Positions 52,441 through 63,939 of a stretch of DNA of 64,000 nucleotides are shown one piece after another (within the stretch, counting starts at the first letter, position 1; each line of letters begins with the position of its first letter). The translations under genes and the position numbers were made by a program. This DNA is from Conoideocrella luteorostrata. Its lineage: Eukaryota > Ascomycota > Sordariomycetes > Hypocreales > Clavicipitaceae. The stretch is taken from positions 24,051-88,050 of the forward strand of contig JASWJB010000184.1 in assembly GCA_032433595.1 (NCBI GenBank). Reading direction: 5' to 3'. The notes under the pieces are model-generated. The model did not search any database. It was not told the origin of the DNA and was given only the letters and a program-made list of their open reading frames with translations.

Positions 52441-52575
52441 CTGGAAGCAGCACTGGAAGCAGCACTGGAAGCAGCACTGGAAGCAGCACTGACAGCAGCA
52501 GCAAGGGCAGCAGCAGCAACAACGACAACAGCAGCAACACAGACAGCAGCAGCAGCAAAGGCAACAGTAGCAACA
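52441..52575. repeat. 12-bp tandem repeat running into CAG-rich sequence
   Basis: CTGGAAGCAGCA occurs four times exactly (52441-52488), then a variant, then about 75 bp rich in CAGCAG and CAACA. It is open on both strands, giving low-complexity frames (Ala/Glu on plus, Cys/Gln-rich on minus) that I do not treat as genes. Confidence 0.85.
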
Positions 52576-52683
52576 CAGACAACTGTAGCTGCCCCCATCC
52601 TTCCTCCTCGTTCCCTGTCTCGTCCCCGGCCCTCTGCTTCCCGAGGCCCCTCTCCCAGCCGCGACCACAACCAAGGGTCCGGT

Positions 52684-52719
52684 GAAGGGAAAGGCTCCGT
52701 TGAAGGGAAAGGCTCCGTT
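52684..52719. repeat. 18-bp direct repeat, two copies
   Basis: GAAGGGAAAGGCTCCGTT is present twice head to tail. Confidence 0.9.
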
Positions 52720-52887
52720 GAGTCCGCCGTGAAGGTGAGAGATCCTGGCAAAGGTCAAGGAATTGGCATGACGTACGAGTATATGGTTCGGAATTGCCGC
52801 GTTTTTGTATAAAGGGGAGAGGGGACCACGAAAGTTTGTTTTGTTGATTTATATCAATGTTTTCGGATTTCGGATTTCGATTTTTCC

Positions 52888-53126
52888 TGGTTTACGGCCA
52901 TGAGCCTACCCATTCGGGCGATTGCAGCAGTTTCCACATTTCTTTTTTTTAAATGACCGAGGTGCCAATTTGCGTGAAGTTGAAAGGACATGGACGAACA
53001 CAAAGGTGCTTGCTAATCCCCCCACAATTGTGGAAAAGTGGTTTTTATCAATAATACATGGCACAATCATTGAAGCACCTGAATAATTCCTGATCCGCCT
53101 TTATTGGCCGCGAATATGAAGCCCCT
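52888..53126 (+). repeat. Copy A of a ~240-bp dispersed duplication
   Basis: Matches 55288-55537 in the same orientation, from CCTGGTTT.CGGCCATGAGCC to CGCGAATATGAAGCC. In copy B the final ATG is the start codon of the two-exon gene; here the ATG (53116-53118) is followed by unrelated or decayed sequence. Confidence 0.85.
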
Positions 53127-55287
53127 CTGGAAATCATGATATGGCAAATTACTACAAAGCACAGCGTGAGACGTTTCGATCACAGTTGGAACTGTTAACA
53201 GAATTCGACTAGCGGCCGGAATAGGTTTTGTGGTTGCGAGTACTGTGAAGTATGATATAAGTTTGGGCAACACATTCCACGGAACTCCTTGATGCTGTCG
53301 GAGACGAGTGTTCTGCTATGAAAATGGTTTGGACGAAGCTGGTGACACAGGCTGTACCTAACTGCACAGTGGCAGCCTGTTTTGGCTTGGAGATGGGCTT
53401 ACTCTTGCCTGATCCTGCAGATTGAAACATCCCGAAGGCTGAAATACAGGCTCCAAAAGTAGAGATGCGCCGCCAATGTCGACCGGCTTGTAGGATGACT
53501 CATATGTAACTCATGGAGATGTTTTGTGGAGGTCTAGAGACCAGCCTCCTGGGCTTCCTTCCTTCCTACCCACGCTACCCTAGCCACTATGTGCAGGACT
53601 TGATGCACGCTTATGTGCTACACACAGGAATTAAGGCGTGGATTGCTATGTACAGTGCTTGTCAACCGATCCTTCCGCTAGTTTCGCTATGCCGAATATC
53701 CGGGCACCCCATCCACGCAGGTGGAAAAAAAGCGGCCAGTCAATCACCGGCCCGTCAGAATTCCCCTTATTATTGAAGAGGCCACAGCTATTGCATTGGA
53801 AGCCCGATTTCGATAAAAATAATATTTATAGCTAGTTAATTCAGACCTCTTATACCCTGTGTAGCCACCATCGCATTGAATTACATCGCGACCAGTCAGC
53901 CAATACGTAACGCGACGCTATAATCGAATCATCAACAGAGCCGTTACGTACGACTCATCCAAGAGGTTTGTGTGCCTGTTGTCAGAGTAGGCACAAGTGG
54001 TTTGAATCCACCTGGCAGCGGCGATCATGAACAACAAGAGCGGTGCTTGGCGTTCCATTAGTCTACACCATTTTGTCTTAGTCCACGTCGGAGGCGCACT
54101 CAGTCTTCGCCACGCATTGAAGCTCTTGGAAAGCGCTAGCGTCCGCCGGGCGAAAGGCGCAAGGCTGCCAAGTAAACGACGCCAGCCAGGGGAACAATGT
54201 CATTCATTCTTCGGATAGCTCCGGCTGTGGCGTGTCAGGCCTAAGGCTTGGCGCTTGGCACCAAAGCCTATTTCCGCGCTGCCTGTCTGCATGTATCCGT
54301 CCTGCCCCGCCCCAGCGAGTAATTAGCTCGTAGGAACGGCCAATGATCAAGGCGATTAAGCGATCCAGCGAGAGCGAGACCTTCGATCTGTCTGGGTGAC
54401 AGGTGGGCTCCGTAGCACTGCCAAGCTGCCAAGCCAGCACAAACTCTGAAATCTGCAGTAGCTCTGTCGCTGCCTTGAAACAGGAACGCCAGGGATTTCG
54501 GCAGCAGAATTCGCCATTCCCCGCCTCGTAGATGGCCTTCATAGCGTGGAGTTACGTACCAAAAAGGAAAAAAAACGAACCGCGACTTGTCAGTCTCGTG
54601 TCCCTGCGCTAGAACAACCCGTTTGTGTCCATCCAAAGGTTGCCAGCCACGGGAGAGAGTCGGAGAGTAATGCGGGTCACCTTAGATTCCGTCCCTCTTG
54701 CCACATCTTGCCAAGCACGTGGGGCGTCAAAAAAATAGAACAGTGAGGCTTTTAGCACTATTTGCGCTGTTTTGCGGCGACGAATCTATCATTTTGACTT
54801 TACAAGCAGCCTCTACTGTGCGGGTCATAAAGTGTAAGTGCCCTCACATGATGAAAAAACTTTGTAGCTCGCGCGGCTCCCTTCGCAGGATGCTCTGGCT
54901 TGCCAAAATAACCGCCGACCACTCGAGCAATCCACTGTGCTCTCTCCACCCACTCTTCCATGTTTGCCAGAACCCATCTTGGTCAGCACTTACACATAAA
55001 GAGGATCAGCCCACAACACACTGCCGAGAATAGGATCGAGCGCTAGTCCCTGGTTGGAATGTCATAAATCGGGCCGTTCGTCACTTCCCAACGGCACCCA
55101 TCAGCCTCTGTGAGCATTAGTCCAACGTCTCCTTGTTCGTCAGAAGGTGAACTTATGCCTGGGCTGGGCCAAGAAAAAACAGCCAACTTGGCAGAAAGGC
55201 AAAACACAAAATAGCACCCTGCTATTGCCGAGATGCGTCCCTGTGCTGGGTTGCGAAACGGCTGTGATAACTTGGCAAACGGTAACT
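53127..55287. other. Stretch between the two duplication copies
   Basis: 2.2 kb without a supported gene. A hairpin (TGTGCCT...AGGCACA, about 53969-53993) with a GGTTTGAATCC word after it looks tRNA-like at first sight but cannot be folded into a tRNA. Short traces just after copy A (AGCGGCCGG near 53212) resemble the exon-1 end of the gene after copy B. Confidence 0.4.
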
Positions 55288-55537
55288 TCCTGGTTTGCGG
55301 CCATGAGCCTACACAGCCAGGCAAGTGCGGCAGTCTCCACAGATGTTTTTTTTTAATGGCTGAGGTGTCAATCTGCGTGAGGTTGAAGGGAAATGAAAGA
55401 ATATAAAGGAGCTTGTAAATTTCCCTATGATTGTCGAAAAGTCGTTCAAGTAACACTATATGGTACAATCATTGGAGCACCTCAATAATTCCATCCTATT
55501 GCTGATCCGCCTACATTATCCGCGAATATGAAGCCTC
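55288..55537 (+). repeat. Copy B of the ~240-bp duplication (promoter of next gene)
   Basis: Lies directly before and over the first codons of the two-exon gene at 55528. It differs from copy A by many substitutions and small indels, so the duplication is not recent. Confidence 0.85.
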
Positions 55538-56477
55538 TTCAACGTGCTTGCGGCTTAAATTGCCTTTCGTTTATATCACGTTTTTCGTCCGGACTCATCC
55601 TGCATCGGTTCTTTGCAATGAGACAAATTAGTACACCCTTCTCGTCCGCAACCACCCCTGCTGCCCTCATGTCTGCGGCGGTGTGCCCATGTCGTCGCAC
55701 TTTGTCTTGCAGCGGCCGGCATGTTTTCGGTATGTCATCACCGTCTTTACTACTGGTGACCATTTTTGTCGTCACAATTAACTTACATGCTATTCAGGGC
55801 AGCAGCAGACTGTCGTTTCCAATACCTTGCCTCCTTCGACAAGGATAGCAACACCCTCGTATATGAGAGTGTTCTCTCGTCTGTCAACTGCCGACATCGG
55901 AGTCTCCGTCCTAGAGAAGGTGGATACATCAAGCCTAGACCTGGACCTGGACCCGGATCAACATCCCATGATACGTCGAGCACGCTCGTTATTCGATCCA
56001 ACAATTCACTACTACTACACAAAGAAGACGGCACCACGTCGTGGCATTCGCAGAGATGTTGATGAGGGTGTCTCACCAGCCCATCATCATACAGGCAGTC
56101 AAATAACTCGTCCGATAAATCGAGCCACTCGCCGGGCTACCACTCGCCATTTGACCCAGTGTCGACCCGGCCGTTACGGCTCCAACGGAGCTGGCTCTCG
56201 GGCATGGACGACTGCGAAAGCCATCTTTTATGCAGTCGATGCGATTGTTGTCGGGCTCTACGCACTGACTGGTGTGGCCGACGCTCCTGTCAACTTCTCC
56301 ATCAAAGCCAAAGACGGGGTGCTTTCACTCTCAAGCAGCCTAGCTGCTTTCACGGCTGGAGAATGTGGTGCCACTGTTTATGTCGACATCCTATCAAGAA
56401 GTTTCTCGGTCTCTCTTGAGATGAACACTTATGGCAGGCGTGTTATGGTGAACATGGGATCCAGGCTTTATCACTAG
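55528..56477 (+). CDS. Unrecognised two-exon protein, 293 residues
   Basis: Exon 1 55528-55729 and exon 2 55798-56477 are joined by a well-formed 68-nt intron (TTCG|GTATGT, branch TTAAC, acceptor TATTCAG). The phase (1) fits exactly and neither frame alone covers both parts, which supports a real gene. The N-terminal 70 residues are rich in Arg, Ser and Cys with few acids (possible organelle-targeting region). The middle has an acidic run of alternating Leu-Asp (SSLDLDLDPD) and an Arg-rich part (RPINRATRRATTRH). The C-terminal third is ordered-looking, with a hydrophobic helix AIFYAVDAIVVGLYAL and short strands to the end. I recognise no family. Its 5' flank is duplicated 2.4 kb upstream. Confidence 0.55.
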
Positions 56478-58220
56478 GCATTTCTTTTTCTTCTAACCCC
56501 CCTCCTTGTTCTTGCCTCGTCTCATTGGTATATTTCTCAAGTTTCTTTCCTTTGCCAATTGCATGCTCTAAATGCTCTTGCTTTAGCACATATAGCCACC
56601 TGTTGTGGTCACTTCTACCGAGCTAGCCTAACCTGTAGAGCTAGAGCATTATGGAGCATCAAACTGTCAAACCGTAGGGTATGTCTGTCGGATGGTGGTG
56701 ATTGATAGGGAAATAAATTTGACGGAGAGCTGATTTAGGTCAGATTTAGTTCTACTGGAATTGATGTCTGTTCCATTCTCCTGATTTTCGAACCTATTAT
56801 TTTTCCACTGGACTTTGATCATATTCTGTGTTGGCTTTGCGTTGGTCTAAGTAAGTCATCTCATGCTATAATAAATGTGAGAGATACGAGTGAACTAGGC
56901 CCCTAACACAACCCCCTCCGCCAGGGGAAGGGGCTGTCTAACCTGCAACGACCACCACATATTGAAAATATTCACGCATCTTAGTCACATCCAACCCGAA
57001 AGGCTATTGAATATGGGCGAGCAGCAAAAGGGCTTAAAGGGGTGGCTGATGCAATTCGCCCTCTTATTTAAAAATTAGTCCGCGGTCTTGCCTGAAGATG
57101 ATGCCTTCAAAAAATGATTGATGATGTCACGAGTGAGCAGCTATTGAAGTGATTCTTTAATGTAGTGAAATTGTCCTTGATTTCTATCTAATTGAAGGGG
57201 AGATTTGACTACTAATTATCTCTGCTAGGATGCTTCTTTCGGATTCATTTCATTCTATTGATACCATCCGCTTCCAGTGATATCATCCGCTTCCGGCAGC
57301 ATTGTACATTTCCTGTGACCCCCCCCCCCCACCCCCCCCAGCTTAGACATTGTACAATATCCTAAACTGAATAATCCCTAGTCTTCTACCCGATTCCGCT
57401 CCTCAATCATGTTCGTGATGTCTTTGAGGCTAGCTAGCTTGTCAAGTAGATGCTCTGTACTATATTTTTTGAGATTAGCTGCGCGCGTCATAAGAGCTTG
57501 TCTGTGCAGCATGACGAAGCCAAGGAGATAGATTATTGGAGTATAGGGCCAGCGAAAGGTTGTCGTCGCTAGTCACAACAAGGATCTAAACAAAGCGTCT
57601 TGTAGCCAAGAATCCTCAAGCACCTTGCCTTCTACCATCACCTCGGAGCTTCTTCTTTAGATAACGGACCATCGTGGCCAGCAAGAGTCCTTGGGCGAGT
57701 TCCGCTCGGCTGTCAAGCGGGTGGAGAGACAAGATGATTTGAACAGCGGCCATTTCGTATTTTCCACCTGTCCCACGTCCGGCTGTTCAATGAAGTGGAT
57801 TTAACTTAGTCCTGGTACAGAATGGCCGATTAATCGTGGGCCCCAACAGCAACTGCAGACTCTGATGTTATGTTGCGAGTACCAACGGTGGTAGGCCTTA
57901 ATCCTCTACATGGGGCCATCCAATAACAGGCAGTCAGCAGAAGCTGTGTGTTATTGCTGACTACTTTCTTAGTAGGAAATGGCGCAACCATGCAATATTG
58001 AAGCAACAGCCCTTACTCCACTGGACCGTTGCACAATAGTGGTATAAATGCATGATGCCGCCAAGAGCTTCGACGGTGTTCTAGACATCTGTGCAAGCGG
58101 ACAGCGTACCTCTGTTTCCTCGTTCCATTTGATCTCACTTGCGACGCAAGGGCTTTCACAACTGTTGCCGCGATTGGAGGATCCGCTTGAAATGTACCAC
58201 ACAGTCACAATCAAGGTAGG
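56478..58220. other. AT-rich flank of the retrotransposon, probable transposon debris
   Basis: No intact frame. A C-rich tract lies at 57319-57340. Around 57000-57060 a short plus-strand piece (RKAIEYGRAAKGLKGVADAIRPLI) looks formerly coding but was not identified. Confidence 0.4.
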
Positions 58221-58281
58221 TGTTGGAATGCCGCCAAGCACAATAGGAAGCACGGAGCCTATCACGTGGTCACCTTTAAGC
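58221..58281 (+). repeat. Start of 5' LTR (61 bp matched to 3' LTR)
   Basis: These 61 bases are identical to 63940-64000 by eye. The LTR continues beyond 58281 but there is no 3' partner in the window to compare with. Confidence 0.9.
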
Positions 58282-58580
58282 CACGATATTTATACGCCGA
58301 TATCGTGCCTTCCACGATGACTTCTTTCCTTCCTTCTTAGATAACCGACTTGACTATTATTGAATATATTGTATTTGAAGCCGATGATCATGATTATTGC
58401 ATAACCCTGTGTAACCCACACTGATCAGTGGTAAATTGCACCCTTACCACTAAGAATACCGTAGATCAGCAAGGTTGTCAGAAGAGACGGCATTTTCTAG
58501 CATATTGGGTTGCCGTTAATCTATTGACCTATATATCCGTTCACTACTAGAAGACCTGTGCTAACGAGGCTATCACGACC

Positions 58581-58719
58581 CTGCAGATGAATGTTGATAC
58601 GTACGATAGATATCCTATCTACGTAAATAGGCACAAGCTCGCAGACGCGGAAACCTCGAATCTGCAGATGAATGTTGATACGTACGATATTCCGGTATCT
58701 ACGTAAATAGGCACAAGCT
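58581..58719 (+). repeat. Two ~58-bp direct repeats in the element leader
   Basis: CTGCAGATGAATGTTGATAC...ACGTAAATAGGCACAAGCT occurs at 58581-58639 and 58662-58719 (period about 81 bp) with a few changes. They lie in the 5' LTR or untranslated leader and may have regulatory meaning. Confidence 0.85.
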
Positions 58720-59027
58720 TGTAGAGCGTTTATCACGCATTCCACGATCCCTGATTTTCCCTTCTTTCTTTTCCCTTTAAAAGTAGGAGATGTACAGTAT
58801 ATCCTACTGGCGGCATCTATCACGCAATTCCACTACACCCTCTCTTATATCTATTGTGTTATTTCTTCCTATTGTTCAGAGAGATCATTTGATCACTTTA
58901 TCTACCTTCCTTTCAGCTAATATCCACATTTGTGTTATTCCCCTTATTTCTCTTGTACGTGTTGGTCGCGTACGTATATCACTAGTTGTAAGCCACTAAG
59001 CCACATTCTATTGTTATTCTTATCACA

Positions 59028-62000
59028 ATGCCTTCCCCTAATCCCTCACGGACCTCTAGTCCCTAGTAATTCTTTGACCTCACTACGATTGTGCTTATTC
59101 TAAAGAAGCTGCTCCTGTATATTAACCAAACCATATGGGGCAACCACACGGGATTTAACCCAGTAAGTAACGAAATCACAGAGCAGTAGATAGGGTCCTT
59201 TATTGGATTTACTGTTGAATGCTATAGTAACGAGAACCTCACTGGATAGCACCTATGGCAGGAATTCCGGCGTGACTTTGAAGATTGGCCAGAGGAGACC
59301 TTCTTTAAGGCACCCACATAAGTAAAGAAATACCTTCGCGAATATCTTTAATCACACGGTGTTTTTGTTAAGGAAGATGGTAATCTAATTAGCAAGAACC
59401 TTGCAGCGATTGCTTAATAACCTACCTTCCGATTTTGGTCTTCTAACGATATTGAGAAAATTGCCTCACGGAGCAAGACCTTCTAAGACCTTGTACAAGA
59501 TCCTGGCTTCCTTGGAGATATCCAAATTCCACCGCAGGATATCCGAATTTCTTTACAAGCCACTTAAAGGCTTACTCCTGCACCTATTCCTGCCTGTACA
59601 CACACACATAGCCCTATTCCTAACCCTGCTGTTATCCCTACGCATGTGCTTTCCCCGAAGCAACACATAGACCTTATAAAAATGTACACAGAGGAGATGA
59701 AATTTGGCGGCGAGAAGTATGATATTCTGGATCAGAAGCTTTAGGTCTTCTGGCTTAGTTGCCAGAAGGTTAGAATTCTGGAATCTCAGCTCGCTGGCGC
59801 ACTCTCCACGATACTCAAAGGGAGAGCCCTAACCTTTTTTCTCAATCGAATGTGCGGCGTATAACAACAAGGCCTTAAGCCTATGATTCAACGCCTTAAG
59901 CATTACTTTGAGACTGAAGAGATGCGGCAGACCTATCTAGCTAAATGGCGCGATATAACCCTGCCACAGCTAATTCGTACGCACCCTAATAAGGCAAAGA
60001 TAGAATGCCTTGAAATACTCTTCACTAGGCTCACACAAATCCAACAAGCGATATCTATGGCACATCAGTCAGATAAAGCCCTTCGCAACCAAGTGCTTAG
60101 TGCCTGCCGCGGCGTCAAAGAATGTGATCTCTGCCTCTTTAACCCGGCACCTACGTACAAAGGAGTCTGTCACTAGCTTCGGAACGCGATTGGAATCGCC
60201 TCACATCATCAGCCGGACCAACAACAGTAGCAGCAGCAGCAGAATCAATTCCTAGCTGAACAACCTGAACACGGGCAATTCTGGACCAACCAACGATATA
60301 ATAACCACAATAACCGTGACCGGAACCCTCGTTCAAATCCACGTGGAAGAAGCACCCGTACGAAAAAGTGCTATATCTGCGGGAAGGAGAATTACTGGTC
60401 AACAAAGCACCCACCGGAAGAGAGAAAACAAGCCTATTAACGCTATAAAAAGCAGCAAGAAGGCCAAAAACACACCCCACTGGCATATACTCAATTCCTT
60501 GCTTCGTACGAAGGTTGTGAGGACCTTAACGCCTCTGACAATGCCTATAGCCAACATCTCGTTAAGGAAGATAATCCTACGGACGAAGATGACGATAACT
60601 GGCTGCACACGCTATACTTCACTGACGGCATCTACAACAGACGATTAGCTGCTGGAATCCTAGCTAATCAGGCCACAACGCATGCTCTAACCAAGGAAGA
60701 CCTCTGCTCACAAGCACCAAAGATGCCTGCTACGGCATTTACCTTGGAAGGAAGATATTCCTTAACAGTGTTCCAAGGCATTATGCCTGATTCCGGCGCT
60801 GCTGGCCTCTCCACGGCAGGACACCCTTAATTCCTTGCTCTTCAACGCTTGCTTCTATCTATCACGATAGATACTGCCGTCGCCGGCGCTCCCGTACGAT
60901 TCGGAAGTGGAAGCCCTATTTAATCAATTGGCGTAACAACTATTCCGACGCCTTTTGGATCAATCCTATTCCATTTGATCCAAGCGAATACGCCCTTCTT
61001 GTTATGCCTCGCTAACATGGATGCCTTACGGATTCAATTCAATAATATCCGGAATATCCTCCAACAAGGCAATATTACTGTGCCTGTCGTACGCAAATAG
61101 GGCTATCCATGGATGCTTCTTAAAGACCAAAAGGAGCAATCCCTCGCCTGGAATTATCTCACAGAGATAGAATTACGGCGCGTACATCGTCGATTTAGTT
61201 ATCCTTCTGTACAGCGGCTCTATAAGGTGCTCCAGCAAGCAGGCCACCCAGTGGAGATAGCGGCACTAGAGGAGTTAACGAGAATCTGCCACTAGTGCCA
61301 AATGCACGCACCAGCGCCCACGCGATTTAAATTCACTATTCGCGATGATTATCATTTTAATTACGAGATTCTGATTAACATCATGTATCTTGCGTACGAA
61401 AATAACGCTAATCGCCCGGTCTTACATGCTGTTGACGTGGCCACATTATTCAATGCAGCACGCTTCCTGCAAGACCTTTCTACCTGGCACACATGGGAGG
61501 CCTTACGGCTCTGCTGGATAGATACCTATCTAGGACCACCAGATAATATCACCACAGATGCCAGGACTAACTTCTATTCCACTGAATTCAAGTAGCTTGC
61601 TAATTTAATGGCTATTTCTATCAAGGAAGTGCCTATAGAAGCGCATCACAGCATCGGTAAAGTGGAAAGATATCACGCACCCCTTAGGCGCGCGTACAAT
61701 ATTATCCGCAAGGAAGAGGATATAAGCCCGGAAGCAGCTCTTTAATTAGCTATTAAGGCTATTAATGATACTGCTGGACCGGATAGTCTAGTACCAACCC
61801 TGCTAGTATTCGGCTCGTATCCACGAATAACTACGGATTCAGCACCTTCGCCTGATATTGCACAACGAGCCAAGGCCGTACAAAAGGCCACTGACGAAAT
61901 ACGACGAATTCAGGCTTGTAGGCAAGTTGCCGACGCCTTGAATGCCCGGAATGGTCCAAATACGATGCCCACATTAGACCTCCCTCTTTAGTCACTTGTA

Positions 62001-63860
62001 CAAGTATGGCGAGAAAAACACGGCTGGCAAGGCCCCTATAGACTACTTGCAATTCATGGCGAGACCTGCACTCTTGAGCTTCCGCGAGGACCTCGTCAAT
62101 TCCGTTCAACTACTGTCAAGCCCTATTATCAGGATTCTAATTAAGTGGGAGAGCCTGCCTAAGATCCCGTACGAGAGAATCCCGTATAAGACGAAATTAT
62201 CGTTGGCGGCAGACCTCGAAGACTTCGGAATTTTCCCCCGGCACAAGGCTTCTTATCACAGAAGGAGCAGTTAGATGCTGAACTTGCAGCAAAGCTCCGG
62301 AAAGAAGGAAGAATTATAACTCCAGGTGCCCCCTTTGAATATTCCACATAAGCAGAGATAAATGCCCTTATCCAACGCGGTGTGTTTAATTTCATTAAAT
62401 ATAATAGGAAGCAACATTAGAATGTACAGATTTTCAAGTCACGCATTGTTAACGAGGTGAAAGGCAAGAATTCAGCACAACCGTACGAGAAATCAAGGCT
62501 TGTTATCTAAGGGTACGCAGATAACGAGAAGGAAGTTATTCTTACATAGTTACCTACTATTTAACGAGCTAGTTAGAGGCTTATATTAACACTCACACCC
62601 TCTCTCCTTGTGAAAGGCCTCTCTCTCTGGATTCGCGATATCACACAGGCGTATGTGCAATCCACAACGCCACTGAATCGTATAATTCTGGCACACCTGC
62701 CTAGTTAGATCCGCGATAGATATCCTAACAAGACTATTATGCACGTCACTAAGCCTTTGTACGGAATTGCTGAAGCTGGCACACATTGGTGGGCTACGTA
62801 TCACACACATTATAGAGAAAAGCTCTAGATGATGACCTCTACGTATGACCCGTGCCTATTAGTCACAACGGCAGAAAACCTGGCATTTGGCTGCATTGGA
62901 ATGTAGACTGACGATACTCTTGGCCTCTTAGACAAGCACTTCTCACAGCAGGAGGAAGACCAGCTTAAGGAGGCTAAATTCCTTGCTAAGCCAAAGGAAG
63001 TCCTTAGTACGAGTAAACCACTCACTTTTAACGGCGGCATTGTCAGATTAGTTAATGGAAGCATTATCCTACGGCAGAAGGACCAAGGCACGAAGCTTCG
63101 TACGATAAGTGCTGGTGACATAGAGCAATATGTGAGGCAGCGCGCGCGTGGCGCGTACATCGCATCTATTTGCTAGCCTAAAGCTAGTTATGACCTATCA
63201 ATTGCAGCACAACACCAAGAACCCTCGGATCAGAATACCAAGGACCTGAATCGCCGGATCCAGTGGTAAATCAATTCCCTAGGTCAAGGCCTCACTTTCG
63301 TACCAATTGACCTCACAGCGGCGAAGCTCTTTATCTTCGTAGATGGCTCCTTTGCCAATAATAGCGACCTTAGCTCGCAACTCGGATTCGTCATTATCCT
63401 AGCCAATGACTCGTACGGTGATGACGAATTTACCCTCACCGGTAATATTATTCACTATAGCTTGACCAAGAGCAAGAGGGTCACACGCAGTGTGCTCGCG
63501 TCAGAAATCTACGGAATGGTTGCAGGCGTAGATATCGCGTACGCACTCTCGTTAACCCTACGGATTATCACAGACCGGCTGAAGCTTCCGGTGATCCCTA
63601 TGATAGTGTGTATGGACTCATATTCCCTGTATGAGTGCCTCGTGAAGCTCGGCACCACCAAAGAGAAGCGCCTTATGATAGATATCATGGCCCTTCGTTA
63701 GTCATACGAGCGCAGAGAACTTCACGAGATCCGCTGGATCAACGGGAATGACAACCCTGCTGATGCCCTCACAAAGGCGTCACCGAACCGTGCCTTAGAG
63801 CACCTCGTTAGTCATAACACCCTTCGAGTCAGGATGGAAGGATGGGTCACACGGGAGTAG
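59028..63860 (+). pseudogene. Copia gag-pol frame with about 37 internal TAA/TAG codons
   Basis: From ATG 59028 to a probable true stop at 63858-63860, one reading frame runs about 1,610 codons with no frameshift. In order: gag (capsid-like helices, then a Gln run), a CCHC-like zinc knuckle (CYIC...KH) whose second-last Cys position reads Tyr, protease (PDSGAAG), integrase (HRRF...CHxCQMH zinc part; Asp in AVDVAT, Asp in TTDARTNF, Glu in KVERYH), reverse transcriptase (KSRIVNE, YGIAEAGTHWW, TDDTLGL) and RNase H (VDGSFANN, ending DNPADALTK). About 18 TAG and 19 TAA codons interrupt it, no TGA. Nearly all sit where relatives have Gln; one (61098-61100, RK-stop-GYPW) sits at a conserved Trp. Standard decoding gives only short pieces. 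Confidence 0.85.
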
Positions 63861-63921
63861 ATAGGAAGAGGGGAATAGCTTCACTAGATATGTACGATAG
63901 TCATGCTTGGCGAATAGCTTC

Positions 63922-63932
63922 AAAAGAAGAGA
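63922..63932 (+). promoter_or_regulatory. Polypurine tract of the retrotransposon
   Basis: AAAAGAAGAGA ends seven bases before the 3' LTR, the expected place for the plus-strand priming site. Confidence 0.6.
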
Positions 63933-63939
63933 TTGCCAG

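Noticed and set aside
52291..52812. Long frames on both strands over the CAG-rich repeat
   Set aside because: Low-complexity translation of a microsatellite in every frame, no ATG on the plus strand in good context and no conserved part.
53960..54020. tRNA-like region (hairpin plus GGTTTGAATCC)
   Set aside because: A B-box-like word and a seven-pair hairpin exist, but no acceptor stem or D-arm can be built around them.
59028..63860. A different genetic code (TAR = Gln) for the host
   Set aside because: All intact host genes in the window end with TAA, TAG or TGA in the standard way and use CAA/CAG for Gln, so a genome-wide code change is excluded.
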